Assembly: GCA_025359505.1 (NCBI GenBank)
Contig: JANYHH010000068.1
Span: 1-40,398, forward strand
DNA length: 40,398 bases
Source of the DNA: Deinococcales bacterium
GTDB taxonomy: Bacteria; Deinococcota; Deinococci; Deinococcales; JAAFIG01
Direction: 5' to 3'
Below, one piece after another: positions 33,489 through 40,398 of the stretch; within the stretch, counting starts at the first letter, position 1, and each line of letters starts with the position of its first letter. The notes below the pieces were generated by a model. That model saw only the letters and a program-made list of their open reading frames with translations. It did not search any database and was not told where the DNA came from. A program made the translations under genes and the position numbers.

Positions 33489-34856
33489 TTACTGCAACTT
33501 GGGTTTCGCACCGCTGTAATAGCCGGCTTTGGTGAGGATTTCTTTGACCTTAGTGTTGATCTGCGTCGCGCCGTCCTTGACGCTGACCTTACCGAGCATC
33601 ATCTCCGTGCCGATCTGCGCGACGATCTCAGAGATCGCCGGCCATTCGGGGAAGCGCGGGCGGAAGACGGGGTTGCCTTGGTTCCATGCTTTGACCATCG
33701 GCACGGTGAACGGGTAGGCGCGTTGGATCGCGGGGTCGTTGTAGGCGCTCTTGCGGGCGCTGACGCCACCGGCGCGAACGTAGTCCTTGGCTTTGGCCTC
33801 AGAAGTAATCCACTGGATAAACAGGTACGCGGCCGCCTGCTTTTTCTCGTCGCTCGAGGCGTTGATGCCGTAGCTGAAGCCGCCGAGCGCCCCCTTGATG
33901 CCGGCGGGCCCGGCTGGCTCGGTGGCCACCGCGAGGCACTTGCCGATCTTGCTGGCTTTGGGGTCGTTGAGCGTGCCGTTGAAGGCGCTCCACTCGGTAA
34001 TCATTGCCACTTTGCCTTGGTTGAGGGCGTTGACGGCCTCGTTGTGGTCGTAGTCAACGATGCCCGGCGGCATGTACTTCATCAGGTCTTGCCTGAACTG
34101 CAAACCCTTTTGTGAAGCAACTGACAGCAGGTTCGGCTCGAAAGTCTTGGCGTCAATCAGGCTGCCGCCGAATGGCCACAGCATCCGCATGAAGCTGTCG
34201 GCGCTCTGCGTCTCGCCGCGCCGCGATTGCAGCGCGTAGGCGTACTGACCGGCTTTGGCGTTGGTCAGCTTTGGCGCGTATTTCGTCATCAACTCGTCCC
34301 AAGTCTTCGGCGGGGCTTTGAAGCCGGCCTTCTCGAGCATGCAGCGGTTGTAAAACAGCAGTCCCGCGTAGTTGTCAAAAGGCAGTCCGTAAAGCTTCTT
34401 GTCCCACGTGCCGAACGAATCCAAGAGAATCGGGAAGAAGCCGCTTAAGTTGAGCGCCGGGTCAGCCAATTTAGGGTCTTTGGTGAACTTCTCGAGCGGC
34501 GCGAGCCAGCCGTTGGCGGCGTACTCGCCGATCCAGACCACATCGGTCAGCGCGACATCGTAAGTCGCGGATTTCGAGGTGAAATCGAGCACCATTTTCT
34601 CGCGGGTGTTTTCATAGGGAATGACTTCACTCGTCACTTTGATGCCGGTCAGTTTCTCGAATTCGGGCAGCAGTTTGTCGGCCGCTTTATAACCGGGGCG
34701 ATCCAGATACACGGCCTTGATCGTCGTGCCCGCGTAAGGCTTGGCGGCTTCGGTCACCGACCACGTGGCTTGGGCGGTTCCTTGAGCGCCGAGCAGCGCC
34801 GCGCCTGTGATGGCGGCCACACCGACGGCGACACCGATTTTGACTGCGTTCTTCAT
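33489..34856 (-). CDS. Extracellular polyol/sugar-binding protein, CUT1 family
   Basis: I start at the ATG at 34856, preceded by GAAAGAGGTC and opening directly into a signal peptide ([20 protein letters not shown], likely cleavage after AQA). The longer frame upstream adds an improbable leader. The mature part of this 455-residue protein shows the family 1 pattern: [40 protein letters not shown] and PLEKFTKDP. The combination [12 protein letters not shown] and DVVWIGEYA resembles binding proteins of sorbitol/mannitol-type importers. With the zinc dehydrogenase gene upstream and two permease genes downstream, a polyol ligand is the best guess. Confidence 0.92.
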   Translation of the reverse strand: MKNAVKIGVAVGVAAITGAALLGAQGTAQATWSVTEAAKPYAGTTIKAVYLDRPGYKAADKLLPEFEKLTGIKVTSEVIPYENTREKMVLDFTSKSATYDVALTDVVWIGEYAANGWLAPLEKFTKDPKLADPALNLSGFFPILLDSFGTWDKKLYGLPFDNYAGLLFYNRCMLEKAGFKAPPKTWDELMTKYAPKLTNAKAGQYAYALQSRRGETQSADSFMRMLWPFGGSLIDAKTFEPNLLSVASQKGLQFRQDLMKYMPPGIVDYDHNEAVNALNQGKVAMITEWSAFNGTLNDPKASKIGKCLAVATEPAGPAGIKGALGGFSYGINASSDEKKQAAAYLFIQWITSEAKAKDYVRAGGVSARKSAYNDPAIQRAYPFTVPMVKAWNQGNPVFRPRFPEWPAISEIVAQIGTEMMLGKVSVKDGATQINTKVKEILTKAGYYSGAKPKLQ

Positions 34857-35117
34857 GGTTGGGTGACCTCTTTCGTGGTTGGTGCGCTGCCCAACAATCC
34901 GGGTGCTACGTGTTTCCACGGCAGTACCGGGCCTGAGCTGGCGACCTCGAGTAGGCTTGGGGTTGAGGGCGGTTGCGACGCTGTGGTTTTGGTAACTTCC
35001 CTCCTTTCACGAACCTCAGCCGAGGCAGTGGCGGCTGCCTTCGCTGGGGCGGTACGGTGACGAGCTGTGCAGTGGTGAACGTGGAATTCAATTCAGGTGA
35101 GGCGAACTCGGGCGCGG
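34857..35117. other. 261-bp leader before the polyol-binding-protein gene
   Basis: No gene is supported. Read on the minus strand it has a strong AAGGAGGG near 35000-35015 that is not followed by a start codon at normal distance, and the real ribosome site near 34865. No good -35/-10 pair was seen, so expression may come from the DeoR promoter upstream. Confidence 0.4.
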
Positions 35118-36137
35118 TCAGTCCTCGAGATGGACGACGCTTTTGATCACGCCGTCCCCGCGCTCGGCTTGTAGAACAAAAGCCTGCGGCGCGTTCTCTA
35201 AGGTGAAGTGATGCGTGGCAATGGCTTTGACATCGACGCGCTGTTGCGCCAGTAACTGAATCGCTCTGGGGTAGACGTGACCCATGCGCCTCGAGAGTTT
35301 GATCGTCAGCCCCTTGCGGCGCACCTGCGCGGCCGTCAGCGTGAACTGATCGCCGTCGGGAATGCCGACCAGCACGACCTTGCCGCCGATGCGGGCGACC
35401 GCACAGGCGCTTTCAGGGCCGCTCGGGGAGTCGGTCGCCTCGAGTACCACGTCCACGCCGCGCCCGCTCGTGGCGCTTAGGACTTCTTGTGGGGTGCCGT
35501 GGGCGCTGTCCGCGCCGAGTCGCAGCGCCAGTTCGCGGCGGTACGCCAGTGGCTCGAGCGCGTGAACCTCACTCGCGCCGACGACTCTGGCGAGTTGCAG
35601 CAGCAGCAGCCCAATCGCGCCCGCGCCGACGACCGCGACCGTCGCGCCGAGCCGAATCTTGGCGAGATCAATCGCGTGAATCGCCACGCCGAGTGGCTCG
35701 AGCAGCGCGGCGTCGGCGCTGTCAAAGCCAGCGGGCAGTTTGAAGAGCGATTCCGGGCGGGCGTAGAACACCTCGCGCAGTGCGCCGTGAATCGGGGCTG
35801 AGCCGGAGAACTTGACGTTCGGGCAGAGGTTGTACTCGCCGCGCTCGCACCACTCGCAGTGATGGCACGGTTCACTCGGGTCGACCGCGACCAGCGTGCC
35901 CATCGGGAAGCCAAACGCCGCGCCGCGCTCGTCGTCAATGATGGCGCTGAACTCGTGTCCCAAGATGTGCGGCTGTATGGCAACGCTCGAGCCGATCGCG
36001 CCCTCTTTATAGTAATGCAGGTCTGAGCCGCAGATCGTCACGGCTTGCACGCGCAAGCGCAAGTGGTCTGGGCTGGCGGACTCTTCGTACTCACCGAGGC
36101 GCAGGCGTCCGGGCGCATCGAGAAACAGGGCTTTCAT
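35118..36137 (-). CDS. Zinc-dependent medium-chain (polyol/L-iditol-type) dehydrogenase
   Basis: The 339-residue protein starts at ATG seven bases after GGAGG. Catalytic zinc ligands are visible as Cys in TICGSDLHYYKEG and GHEF. The structural zinc site is complete, with four cysteines in CHHCEWCERGEYNLCPN. The Rossmann domain starts VAVVGAGAIGLLLLQLARVV. This family includes sorbitol, L-iditol, xylitol, arabitol and threonine dehydrogenases. Between a DeoR regulator and a polyol-type importer, and divergent from a ribulokinase, it probably oxidises an imported polyol to a ketose using NAD(P). The gene is second in the minus-strand operon, 27 bp after the regulator. Confidence 0.92.
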   Translation of the reverse strand: MKALFLDAPGRLRLGEYEESASPDHLRLRVQAVTICGSDLHYYKEGAIGSSVAIQPHILGHEFSAIIDDERGAAFGFPMGTLVAVDPSEPCHHCEWCERGEYNLCPNVKFSGSAPIHGALREVFYARPESLFKLPAGFDSADAALLEPLGVAIHAIDLAKIRLGATVAVVGAGAIGLLLLQLARVVGASEVHALEPLAYRRELALRLGADSAHGTPQEVLSATSGRGVDVVLEATDSPSGPESACAVARIGGKVVLVGIPDGDQFTLTAAQVRRKGLTIKLSRRMGHVYPRAIQLLAQQRVDVKAIATHHFTLENAPQAFVLQAERGDGVIKSVVHLED

Positions 36138-36164
36138 GGGTTAACCTCCGAATCAGGCGGAACT

Positions 36165-36932
36165 TCACGCATCAGCGTGCCCCGCCAGAATGACCGTGAC
36201 ATCATTCTGCTCGAGGTAGCGAATCGCCTCGAGCGGCAGTTGCGGATCGCTGATCAGCGCGTGAACGTTCGCCAGTGGCACGACGCTCGGGCCCATGACC
36301 TCGCCCCATTTGCTCGAGTCGGCGACGATGACCGTTTTGCGGCTGGCCCGCAAAACGTGCAGTAGCACCCGCACTTCGCTTTCTGAGTAGACGCTCAGCC
36401 CGGCCTCGATGTCGAGTCCGGTCGCGCCGACGAACGCGAGATTGATGAACATTTTCGAGATGCTGGCTTCGGCCGCCTCACCAACCATCGCCTCGGCGTG
36501 GCGGCGAATGTGACCGCCGGTCAGCACGATCTCGAGGTCGGTGGTCGTCATCAGCTCTTGGGCTATCGGCAGGCTGTTGGTGACGACGGTCAGATCGGTC
36601 TTGGGCAGCACGCGGGCGATTTCGGTTGTGGTCGTGCCCGGCGACAGGTAAATCGTCCAGCCCGGCTGGATCAGCCGCGCGGCCGCTCTGGCGATGGCTT
36701 GCTTCTGCGCGTGCTGCTGCACGATGCGTTCGCGGTACGGGGTTTCCTCGACGCCGACGTGAGCCACGCCGCCGTGCATCCGACGCACGAAGCCCTGCGA
36801 CTCGAGCAGCAGCACGTCGCGGTGAATCGTCATTTCGGACACGCCGAACGTCCCAGCTAAATCGGCGATGCGGGCCCGACCGCGCTCGGCCGTGAGATTG
36901 AGCAGTTTTCGGCGTCGTTCCTCTGCCAGCAT
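36165..36932 (-). CDS. DeoR/GlpR-family transcriptional regulator
   Basis: I start at the ATG at 36932, where MLAEERRRKLLNLTAERGRA is the usual DeoR beginning and GAGAGG lies eight bases upstream; a longer frame is probably untranslated leader. The HTH is IADLAGTFGVSEMTIHRDVL followed by LESQGFVRRMHGGV. The sensor domain has the phosphosugar-binding SPGTTTTEIARVL and TVVTNSLPIAQEL. The product is 255 residues, the normal length. Members repress sugar operons and respond to phosphorylated intermediates. As first gene of the polyol operon and divergent from the oxidase-kinase pair, it probably controls both through the 321-bp region upstream. Confidence 0.94.
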   Translation of the reverse strand: MLAEERRRKLLNLTAERGRARIADLAGTFGVSEMTIHRDVLLLESQGFVRRMHGGVAHVGVEETPYRERIVQQHAQKQAIARAAARLIQPGWTIYLSPGTTTTEIARVLPKTDLTVVTNSLPIAQELMTTTDLEIVLTGGHIRRHAEAMVGEAAEASISKMFINLAFVGATGLDIEAGLSVYSESEVRVLLHVLRASRKTVIVADSSKWGEVMGPSVVPLANVHALISDPQLPLEAIRYLEQNDVTVILAGHADA

Positions 36933-37253
36933 AGGAGACCTCTCGAGGGCAAGGTTTGAGTCGGTGATCGATCGGGGTGGTGACTGTCCGTGTGTTGCTG
37001 ATCGGCGTGCAAACGCAACATGATCGAACTCAGAACCGCCGAGCGAGGACAGGATTTGAATTGGACGTGCCGAAACGATACACGTCGCTCGAGCGAATGT
37101 CAACATTTAATCACATGAAGCTGGCTTGATGATATATTTTGTTGAAATCGAGCTTGGGGCGATTCATTGCTCCGACCCGGGCGAGATCGCCATCGCTCGA
37201 GCAATCAACGCAGCCCAGCCTCCTCGAGACGCCGTGTCGCACGAAAGGTCAAC
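36933..37253. other. Divergent regulatory region between DeoR and oxidase genes
   Basis: This 321-bp stretch has no supported gene. It carries the DeoR promoter (37075-37103) and a small inverted repeat AATGT-CA-ACATT (37096-37107) overlapping its -35. For the rightward gene only weak candidates exist near the AT-rich GATATATTTTG at about 37130-37140. Confidence 0.55.
37075..37103 (-). promoter_or_regulatory. Sigma-70-type promoter for the DeoR-polyol operon
   Basis: On the minus strand TTGACA (37098-37103) is followed by a 17-bp spacer and TATCGT (37075-37080, four of six consensus bases). The spacer contains CTCGAG. AATGT-CA-ACATT overlaps the -35 and may be an operator for DeoR. Confidence 0.65.
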
Positions 37254-38897
37254 ATGCCCGCAACCAAGCGCAACCGCGTCGTGACCCGCCCGCCACACCC
37301 AGCCTCTGGCCCGGCTCGAGCGCTTGAAATCGCCGCCAGTCCGGGCGCACTGGCTGGTGTGCTCGAGGATGCCGCGCATTACCCCGGTGGCTACGCGCTG
37401 GGGTTGGCGCGTCCGCGCGACGAGGCAGCGGTCTCGGCGCTGCTGAGCGCACACGTCCAAGTTTTGCCCGTCGGCTCGCAGTCGTCACTGACGGGCGGCG
37501 CGACGCCGATGGGCGAGTTGGTGCTGAGTTTGGAGCGTTTCGACGCGACCCTCTCTATCGGCGCGAACGGCGTGCACGTTGGGGCGGGCGTCGTTCTCGA
37601 GCGGCTGCAAGGCTGGCTCGCCTCCAACGGACGCTACTACCCGCCCGTGCCGTCGTACAGCGGCGCTCAACTGGGCGGCGCGGTGGCCACCAACGCGGCC
37701 GGGCCAGCGACCTTCAAATACGGCGCAACGCGCGACTGGGTGCGGGGCTTGACGGTCGTGCTGGCGAGCGGCGAAGTCCTCGATCTCGAGCGCGGGCAGT
37801 GCCTCGCTGATCCAGATTTCGTGATCGAGACGCGCACGGGGCGCTTGCGCGTTCCCGTGCCAACCTACCAAATGCCGGCGGTCGCCAAACGCTCGGCCGG
37901 CTACTGGGCAGCGCCGGGCATGGACTTGATCGATCTGTTCATCGGCGCGGAGGGCACGCTCGGGGTCATCACCGAGGTGGTGATTGATGTGGTCTCGCCC
38001 GCTCCGTTCGTCTGCGTGGCCTTGATCGCGTGCCGCAGCGAAACCCAAGCGCTCGAGTTGACTGGCGAGCTGCGCCAAGCGGCGTTCAAGTCGCGCAGCG
38101 GCGCAGAGGGTCTCGAGGTCAGCGCCATCGAGTATTTGGATGTCCGCAGTCTCGAGTTGCTGCGCGAGGACGGCCGCGCTGCCCGCAGCGGTGTGGCTCT
38201 GCCCCTCGAGACGACGGCCGTGCTGCTGGTGCAACTCGAACTACCGCCCGCAGCGCTGCACCGCGCCCGCGACGACCTCGCCAGCGCCCTCGAGCCAGAC
38301 CGCAGCGAGGCTCCAGCACTGGTGCGCTTCGCGCGGCTGCTCGACGCGGCCGGTGTGTACCGCACGAGCGAACTGGCGCTGCCGGACGATCCGCAGCGAG
38401 CAGCCGTGTTGCTCAGCTTACGTGAAGCGGTTCCGGACGCGGTCAATGCGAAAGTCGCCCGCCTAAAATCTGCGCTGAACGCACCGATCACCAAGGTCGG
38501 TGCGGACATGATCGTGCCGTTCGCGCAGTTGCCGCAGATGGTCGAGCTGTTCCGCGACGCGTTCAGCGCCCGGGGCCTCGATCACGCGATCTGGGGACAC
38601 GCCTCCGACGGGAACCTGCACCCGAACGTCATTCCAACCAGTTTGGCGGACGTGCAGGCTGGCAAGGAGGCCATTCTGGCGTGTGGGCGGGCGGTGATCG
38701 AACTCGGCGGCTGCCCGCTCGCCGAACACGGCGTCGGACGCAACCCCGTCAAGCAGCGGCTGCTCGAGCAGTTATATGACCGTGCGGGCATCGAACAGAT
38801 GCGGGCGGTCAAGCGTTCACTCGATCCGACGTGGAAACTCGCGCCGGGCAACGTGTTTACGCAATATGCTCCGACCAGAGAAAATAGAGACTTGTGA
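37254..38897 (+). CDS. FAD-linked oxidase, GlcD/D-lactate dehydrogenase-like
   Basis: The ATG at 37254 follows GAAAGGTC. The 547-residue protein has a PCMH-type FAD-binding domain (about 50-230), with the pyrophosphate-binding GSQSSLTGGATPMG near 72 and GAVATNAAGPATFKYG. The FAD-oxidase C-terminal domain carries WGHASDGNLHPN near 446 and AEHGVGRNPVKQ near 491, which hold the catalytic and metal-binding histidines. Members oxidise 2-hydroxy acids such as glycolate, D-lactate and D-2-hydroxyglutarate, passing electrons to quinone or another acceptor. Upstream of a ribulokinase in a polyol locus, it might oxidise a hydroxy acid or aldehyde formed from sugar cleavage. Substrate unknown. Confidence 0.9.
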   Translation: MPATKRNRVVTRPPHPASGPARALEIAASPGALAGVLEDAAHYPGGYALGLARPRDEAAVSALLSAHVQVLPVGSQSSLTGGATPMGELVLSLERFDATLSIGANGVHVGAGVVLERLQGWLASNGRYYPPVPSYSGAQLGGAVATNAAGPATFKYGATRDWVRGLTVVLASGEVLDLERGQCLADPDFVIETRTGRLRVPVPTYQMPAVAKRSAGYWAAPGMDLIDLFIGAEGTLGVITEVVIDVVSPAPFVCVALIACRSETQALELTGELRQAAFKSRSGAEGLEVSAIEYLDVRSLELLREDGRAARSGVALPLETTAVLLVQLELPPAALHRARDDLASALEPDRSEAPALVRFARLLDAAGVYRTSELALPDDPQRAAVLLSLREAVPDAVNAKVARLKSALNAPITKVGADMIVPFAQLPQMVELFRDAFSARGLDHAIWGHASDGNLHPNVIPTSLADVQAGKEAILACGRAVIELGGCPLAEHGVGRNPVKQRLLEQLYDRAGIEQMRAVKRSLDPTWKLAPGNVFTQYAPTRENRDL

Positions 38898-38936
38898 ACA
38901 CCATCGTGCGGCAATATAAATCAACGAGGAGACACC

Positions 38937-40398
38937 GTGCGTGAGTACCTGATCGGCTTAGATTACGGCACGGAATCGGCTCGAGGGGTGCTGCTCGAGG
39001 CGTCGTCGGGCGAGTTGCAGGCGGAGTTCGTTCACGCCTACCGCCACGGCGTGATGGACCGTTCCTTGAAGGACGGCGCACGGCTGCCACCGGAGTGGGC
39101 GCTGCAAGACGCCTCAGATTACCTCGAGGCCGCCCAAGTGCTGCTGTCGCATTTGGCAACATTCGTGCCCACTGACGGCGTGGTGCTGAGCGTCGGGATT
39201 GACTTCACGGCCTCTACGCCATTGCCGACCCTGAGCGACGGTACGCCGCTCTCGAGTTTATATCCCGCAGAGCCGCACGCATACGTCAAGCTCTGGAAGC
39301 ACCACGCCGCCCAATCGCGGGCCGATGCGATCAATGCCGCAGCCGGGGCGTACCTGCGCTGGTACGGCGGTAAAACTTCGTCGGAGTGGCTGCCGGCCAA
39401 GGCTGCACAACTGGCACTCGAATCACCCGAACTGTGGGCGCAGACGGCGTATTTTATCGAAGCCGGCGATTGGCTGGTCTGGCAACTGACCGGCACCCAA
39501 ACCCGCAGTGCCTGCTTGGCTGGTTACAAAGCCCACTATCAAGCCAGCGAGGGCTACCCCAGCGATCCGTTCGGCATTGACCTTTTATCGCGGTTGACCC
39601 AACCCGTGGCCGTCGGCTCGAGCGCCGGTAGATTGACGACCCAGTGGCTCGAGACCACCGGGTTAAAGTCAAACCCGGTGGTGGCGGTTGCAACGATCGA
39701 TGCACACGCGGCCGTTCCGGCCGTCGGCGTCAGTACTCCCGGGACGCTGACGATCATCACCGGCACAAGCGCCTGCCATATGCTGCTCGAGCCGCGATGT
39801 CTGGAGGTTCAAGGCATTGCCGGCATCGTCATGGACGGTATCGTCCCCGGACTGTGGGGGTACGAAGCCGGGCAGGCGGGGTTCGGTGATCTGCTCAATT
39901 GGTTCATACGCTCCTTTCCGAACGGCCCCAACGATGGCGCAAGCTTCGCGCATTACAACGCCCGGGCGGCCGACCTCGAACCGGGGCAGTCCGGACTGGT
40001 CGCGCTCGATTGGTGGAACGGTTGCCGCACCCCGCTGGACGACACCGAGCTATCGGGCTTGATCCTCGGCATGACCCTCACCACGACACCAGTTGACATT
40101 TACCGAGCGCTGCTCGAGGGGCTGTGCTACGGAACCCGCCGCGTGATCGAGACCTTCGAGAGCGGAGGAATCGAGATCGAACGACTCGTTGTCACCGGCG
40201 GGTTGGCTGAGCGCAATCCACTGCTGATGCAACTGATGGCTGATGTGACCGGTAAGCCAGTCAATGTCCCCAACGTGACGCATGCCAGTGCCCGTGGTGC
40301 GGCGATGCATGGCGCGGTTGCGGCTGGCGTCGTGACTGATTTCGTAGATGCGGTCGTGCGTTACGGCGCGAAACAATACCTGTCCTACCGCCCAAGAC
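38937..40398 (+). CDS. araB: Ribulokinase-like FGGY carbohydrate kinase, cut by window end
   Basis: The frame begins at GTG, preceded by ACGAGGAGACACC, and stays open to the last base, so about 487 residues are visible and the C-terminus is missing. The N-terminal phosphate loop LIGLDYGTESARGVLLEA is the ribulokinase form of the FGGY start. Further family marks are SVGIDFTASTPLP, the central GTSACHM, GYEAGQAGFGDLL and the late VVTGGLAERNPLLMQLMADV. Members phosphorylate ribulose or other ketopentoses at C5. Together with the zinc dehydrogenase it would form a polyol to ketose to ketose-phosphate route. It lies 39 bp after the oxidase. The araB symbol reflects family similarity; no L-arabinose isomerase or epimerase is seen here. 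Confidence 0.88.
   Translation, partial: MREYLIGLDYGTESARGVLLEASSGELQAEFVHAYRHGVMDRSLKDGARLPPEWALQDASDYLEAAQVLLSHLATFVPTDGVVLSVGIDFTASTPLPTLSDGTPLSSLYPAEPHAYVKLWKHHAAQSRADAINAAAGAYLRWYGGKTSSEWLPAKAAQLALESPELWAQTAYFIEAGDWLVWQLTGTQTRSACLAGYKAHYQASEGYPSDPFGIDLLSRLTQPVAVGSSAGRLTTQWLETTGLKSNPVVAVATIDAHAAVPAVGVSTPGTLTIITGTSACHMLLEPRCLEVQGIAGIVMDGIVPGLWGYEAGQAGFGDLLNWFIRSFPNGPNDGASFAHYNARAADLEPGQSGLVALDWWNGCRTPLDDTELSGLILGMTLTTTPVDIYRALLEGLCYGTRRVIETFESGGIEIERLVVTGGLAERNPLLMQLMADVTGKPVNVPNVTHASARGAAMHGAVAAGVVTDFVDAVVRYGAKQYLSYRPR

Noticed and set aside
36139..36146. GGTTAACC palindrome before the zinc dehydrogenase as a second GntR operator
   Set aside because: It lacks the flanking ATT/AAT of the 2677 site and is part of the ribosome-site spacer; it belongs to the DeoR-controlled operon.

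Overview
The window looks like a carbohydrate-catabolism island from a high-GC, free-living heterotrophic bacterium. GC richness, leaderless-looking promoter architecture at one gene and the extreme density of the palindrome CTCGAG would fit a Deinococcus-type organism, but no rRNA or housekeeping marker is present, so this placement is inference. Nearly every gene encodes a sugar importer subunit, a glycoside hydrolase, a sugar-oxidising enzyme or a sugar-responsive regulator. No tRNA, rRNA, CRISPR array, complete insertion sequence or phage gene was seen.

Region 1 (about 86-8545) holds a minus-strand pair (FadR-type GntR regulator, then a GH140-like hydrolase) divergent from a plus-strand operon: a 22-codon leader ORF, two CUT1 permeases of LplB/YtcP type, a DUF3502-type binding protein, an aldo/keto reductase and an enolase-superfamily acid-sugar dehydratase. 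A consensus-like promoter (2633-2661) is followed by a perfect 14-bp palindrome (2677-2690) of the form expected for a FadR/UxuR-type operator. Region 2 (8671-13923) has a beta-helix lipoprotein with a three-repeat ricin-like lectin tail, then rhaM-type mutarotase, COG3618-type lactonase and a GH5-like hydrolase. Mutarotase, dehydrogenase, lactonase and dehydratase together are the front half of the non-phosphorylating L-rhamnose/L-fucose pathway.

Region 3 (14043-29072) contains a LacI-family regulator with two tandem DNA-binding domains, divergent from a second CUT1 importer (binding protein, two permeases) and a run of four tightly packed cytoplasmic hydrolases: GH78-like, GH5/GH42-like, GH3 and GH78-like. 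Region 4 (29137-30078) is a scar: a broken Gfo/Idh/MocA oxidoreductase, an unrecognised gene fragment and a copy of a dispersed repeat that also occurs near 2562. Region 5 (30115-40398) has a minus-strand operon (DeoR regulator, zinc polyol-type dehydrogenase, binding protein, SIS isomerase, two permeases, TIM-barrel isomerase) divergent from an FAD-linked oxidase and a ribulokinase that runs off the end. It reads as a polyol or rare-sugar pathway.

Overall model: complex rhamnose/fucose/apiose-containing plant glycans are captured, imported as oligosaccharides by ATPase-less CUT1 systems that must borrow a shared ATPase from elsewhere, and trimmed inside the cell. The deoxy-sugars would be oxidised directly and polyols or ketoses phosphorylated. 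The most unusual signals are the double-HTH LacI protein with a matching two-turn inverted repeat in its own promoter, the coupled leader ORF, the recurrent in-frame 15-18 bp tandem repeats, and the CTCGAG density in all reading frames.
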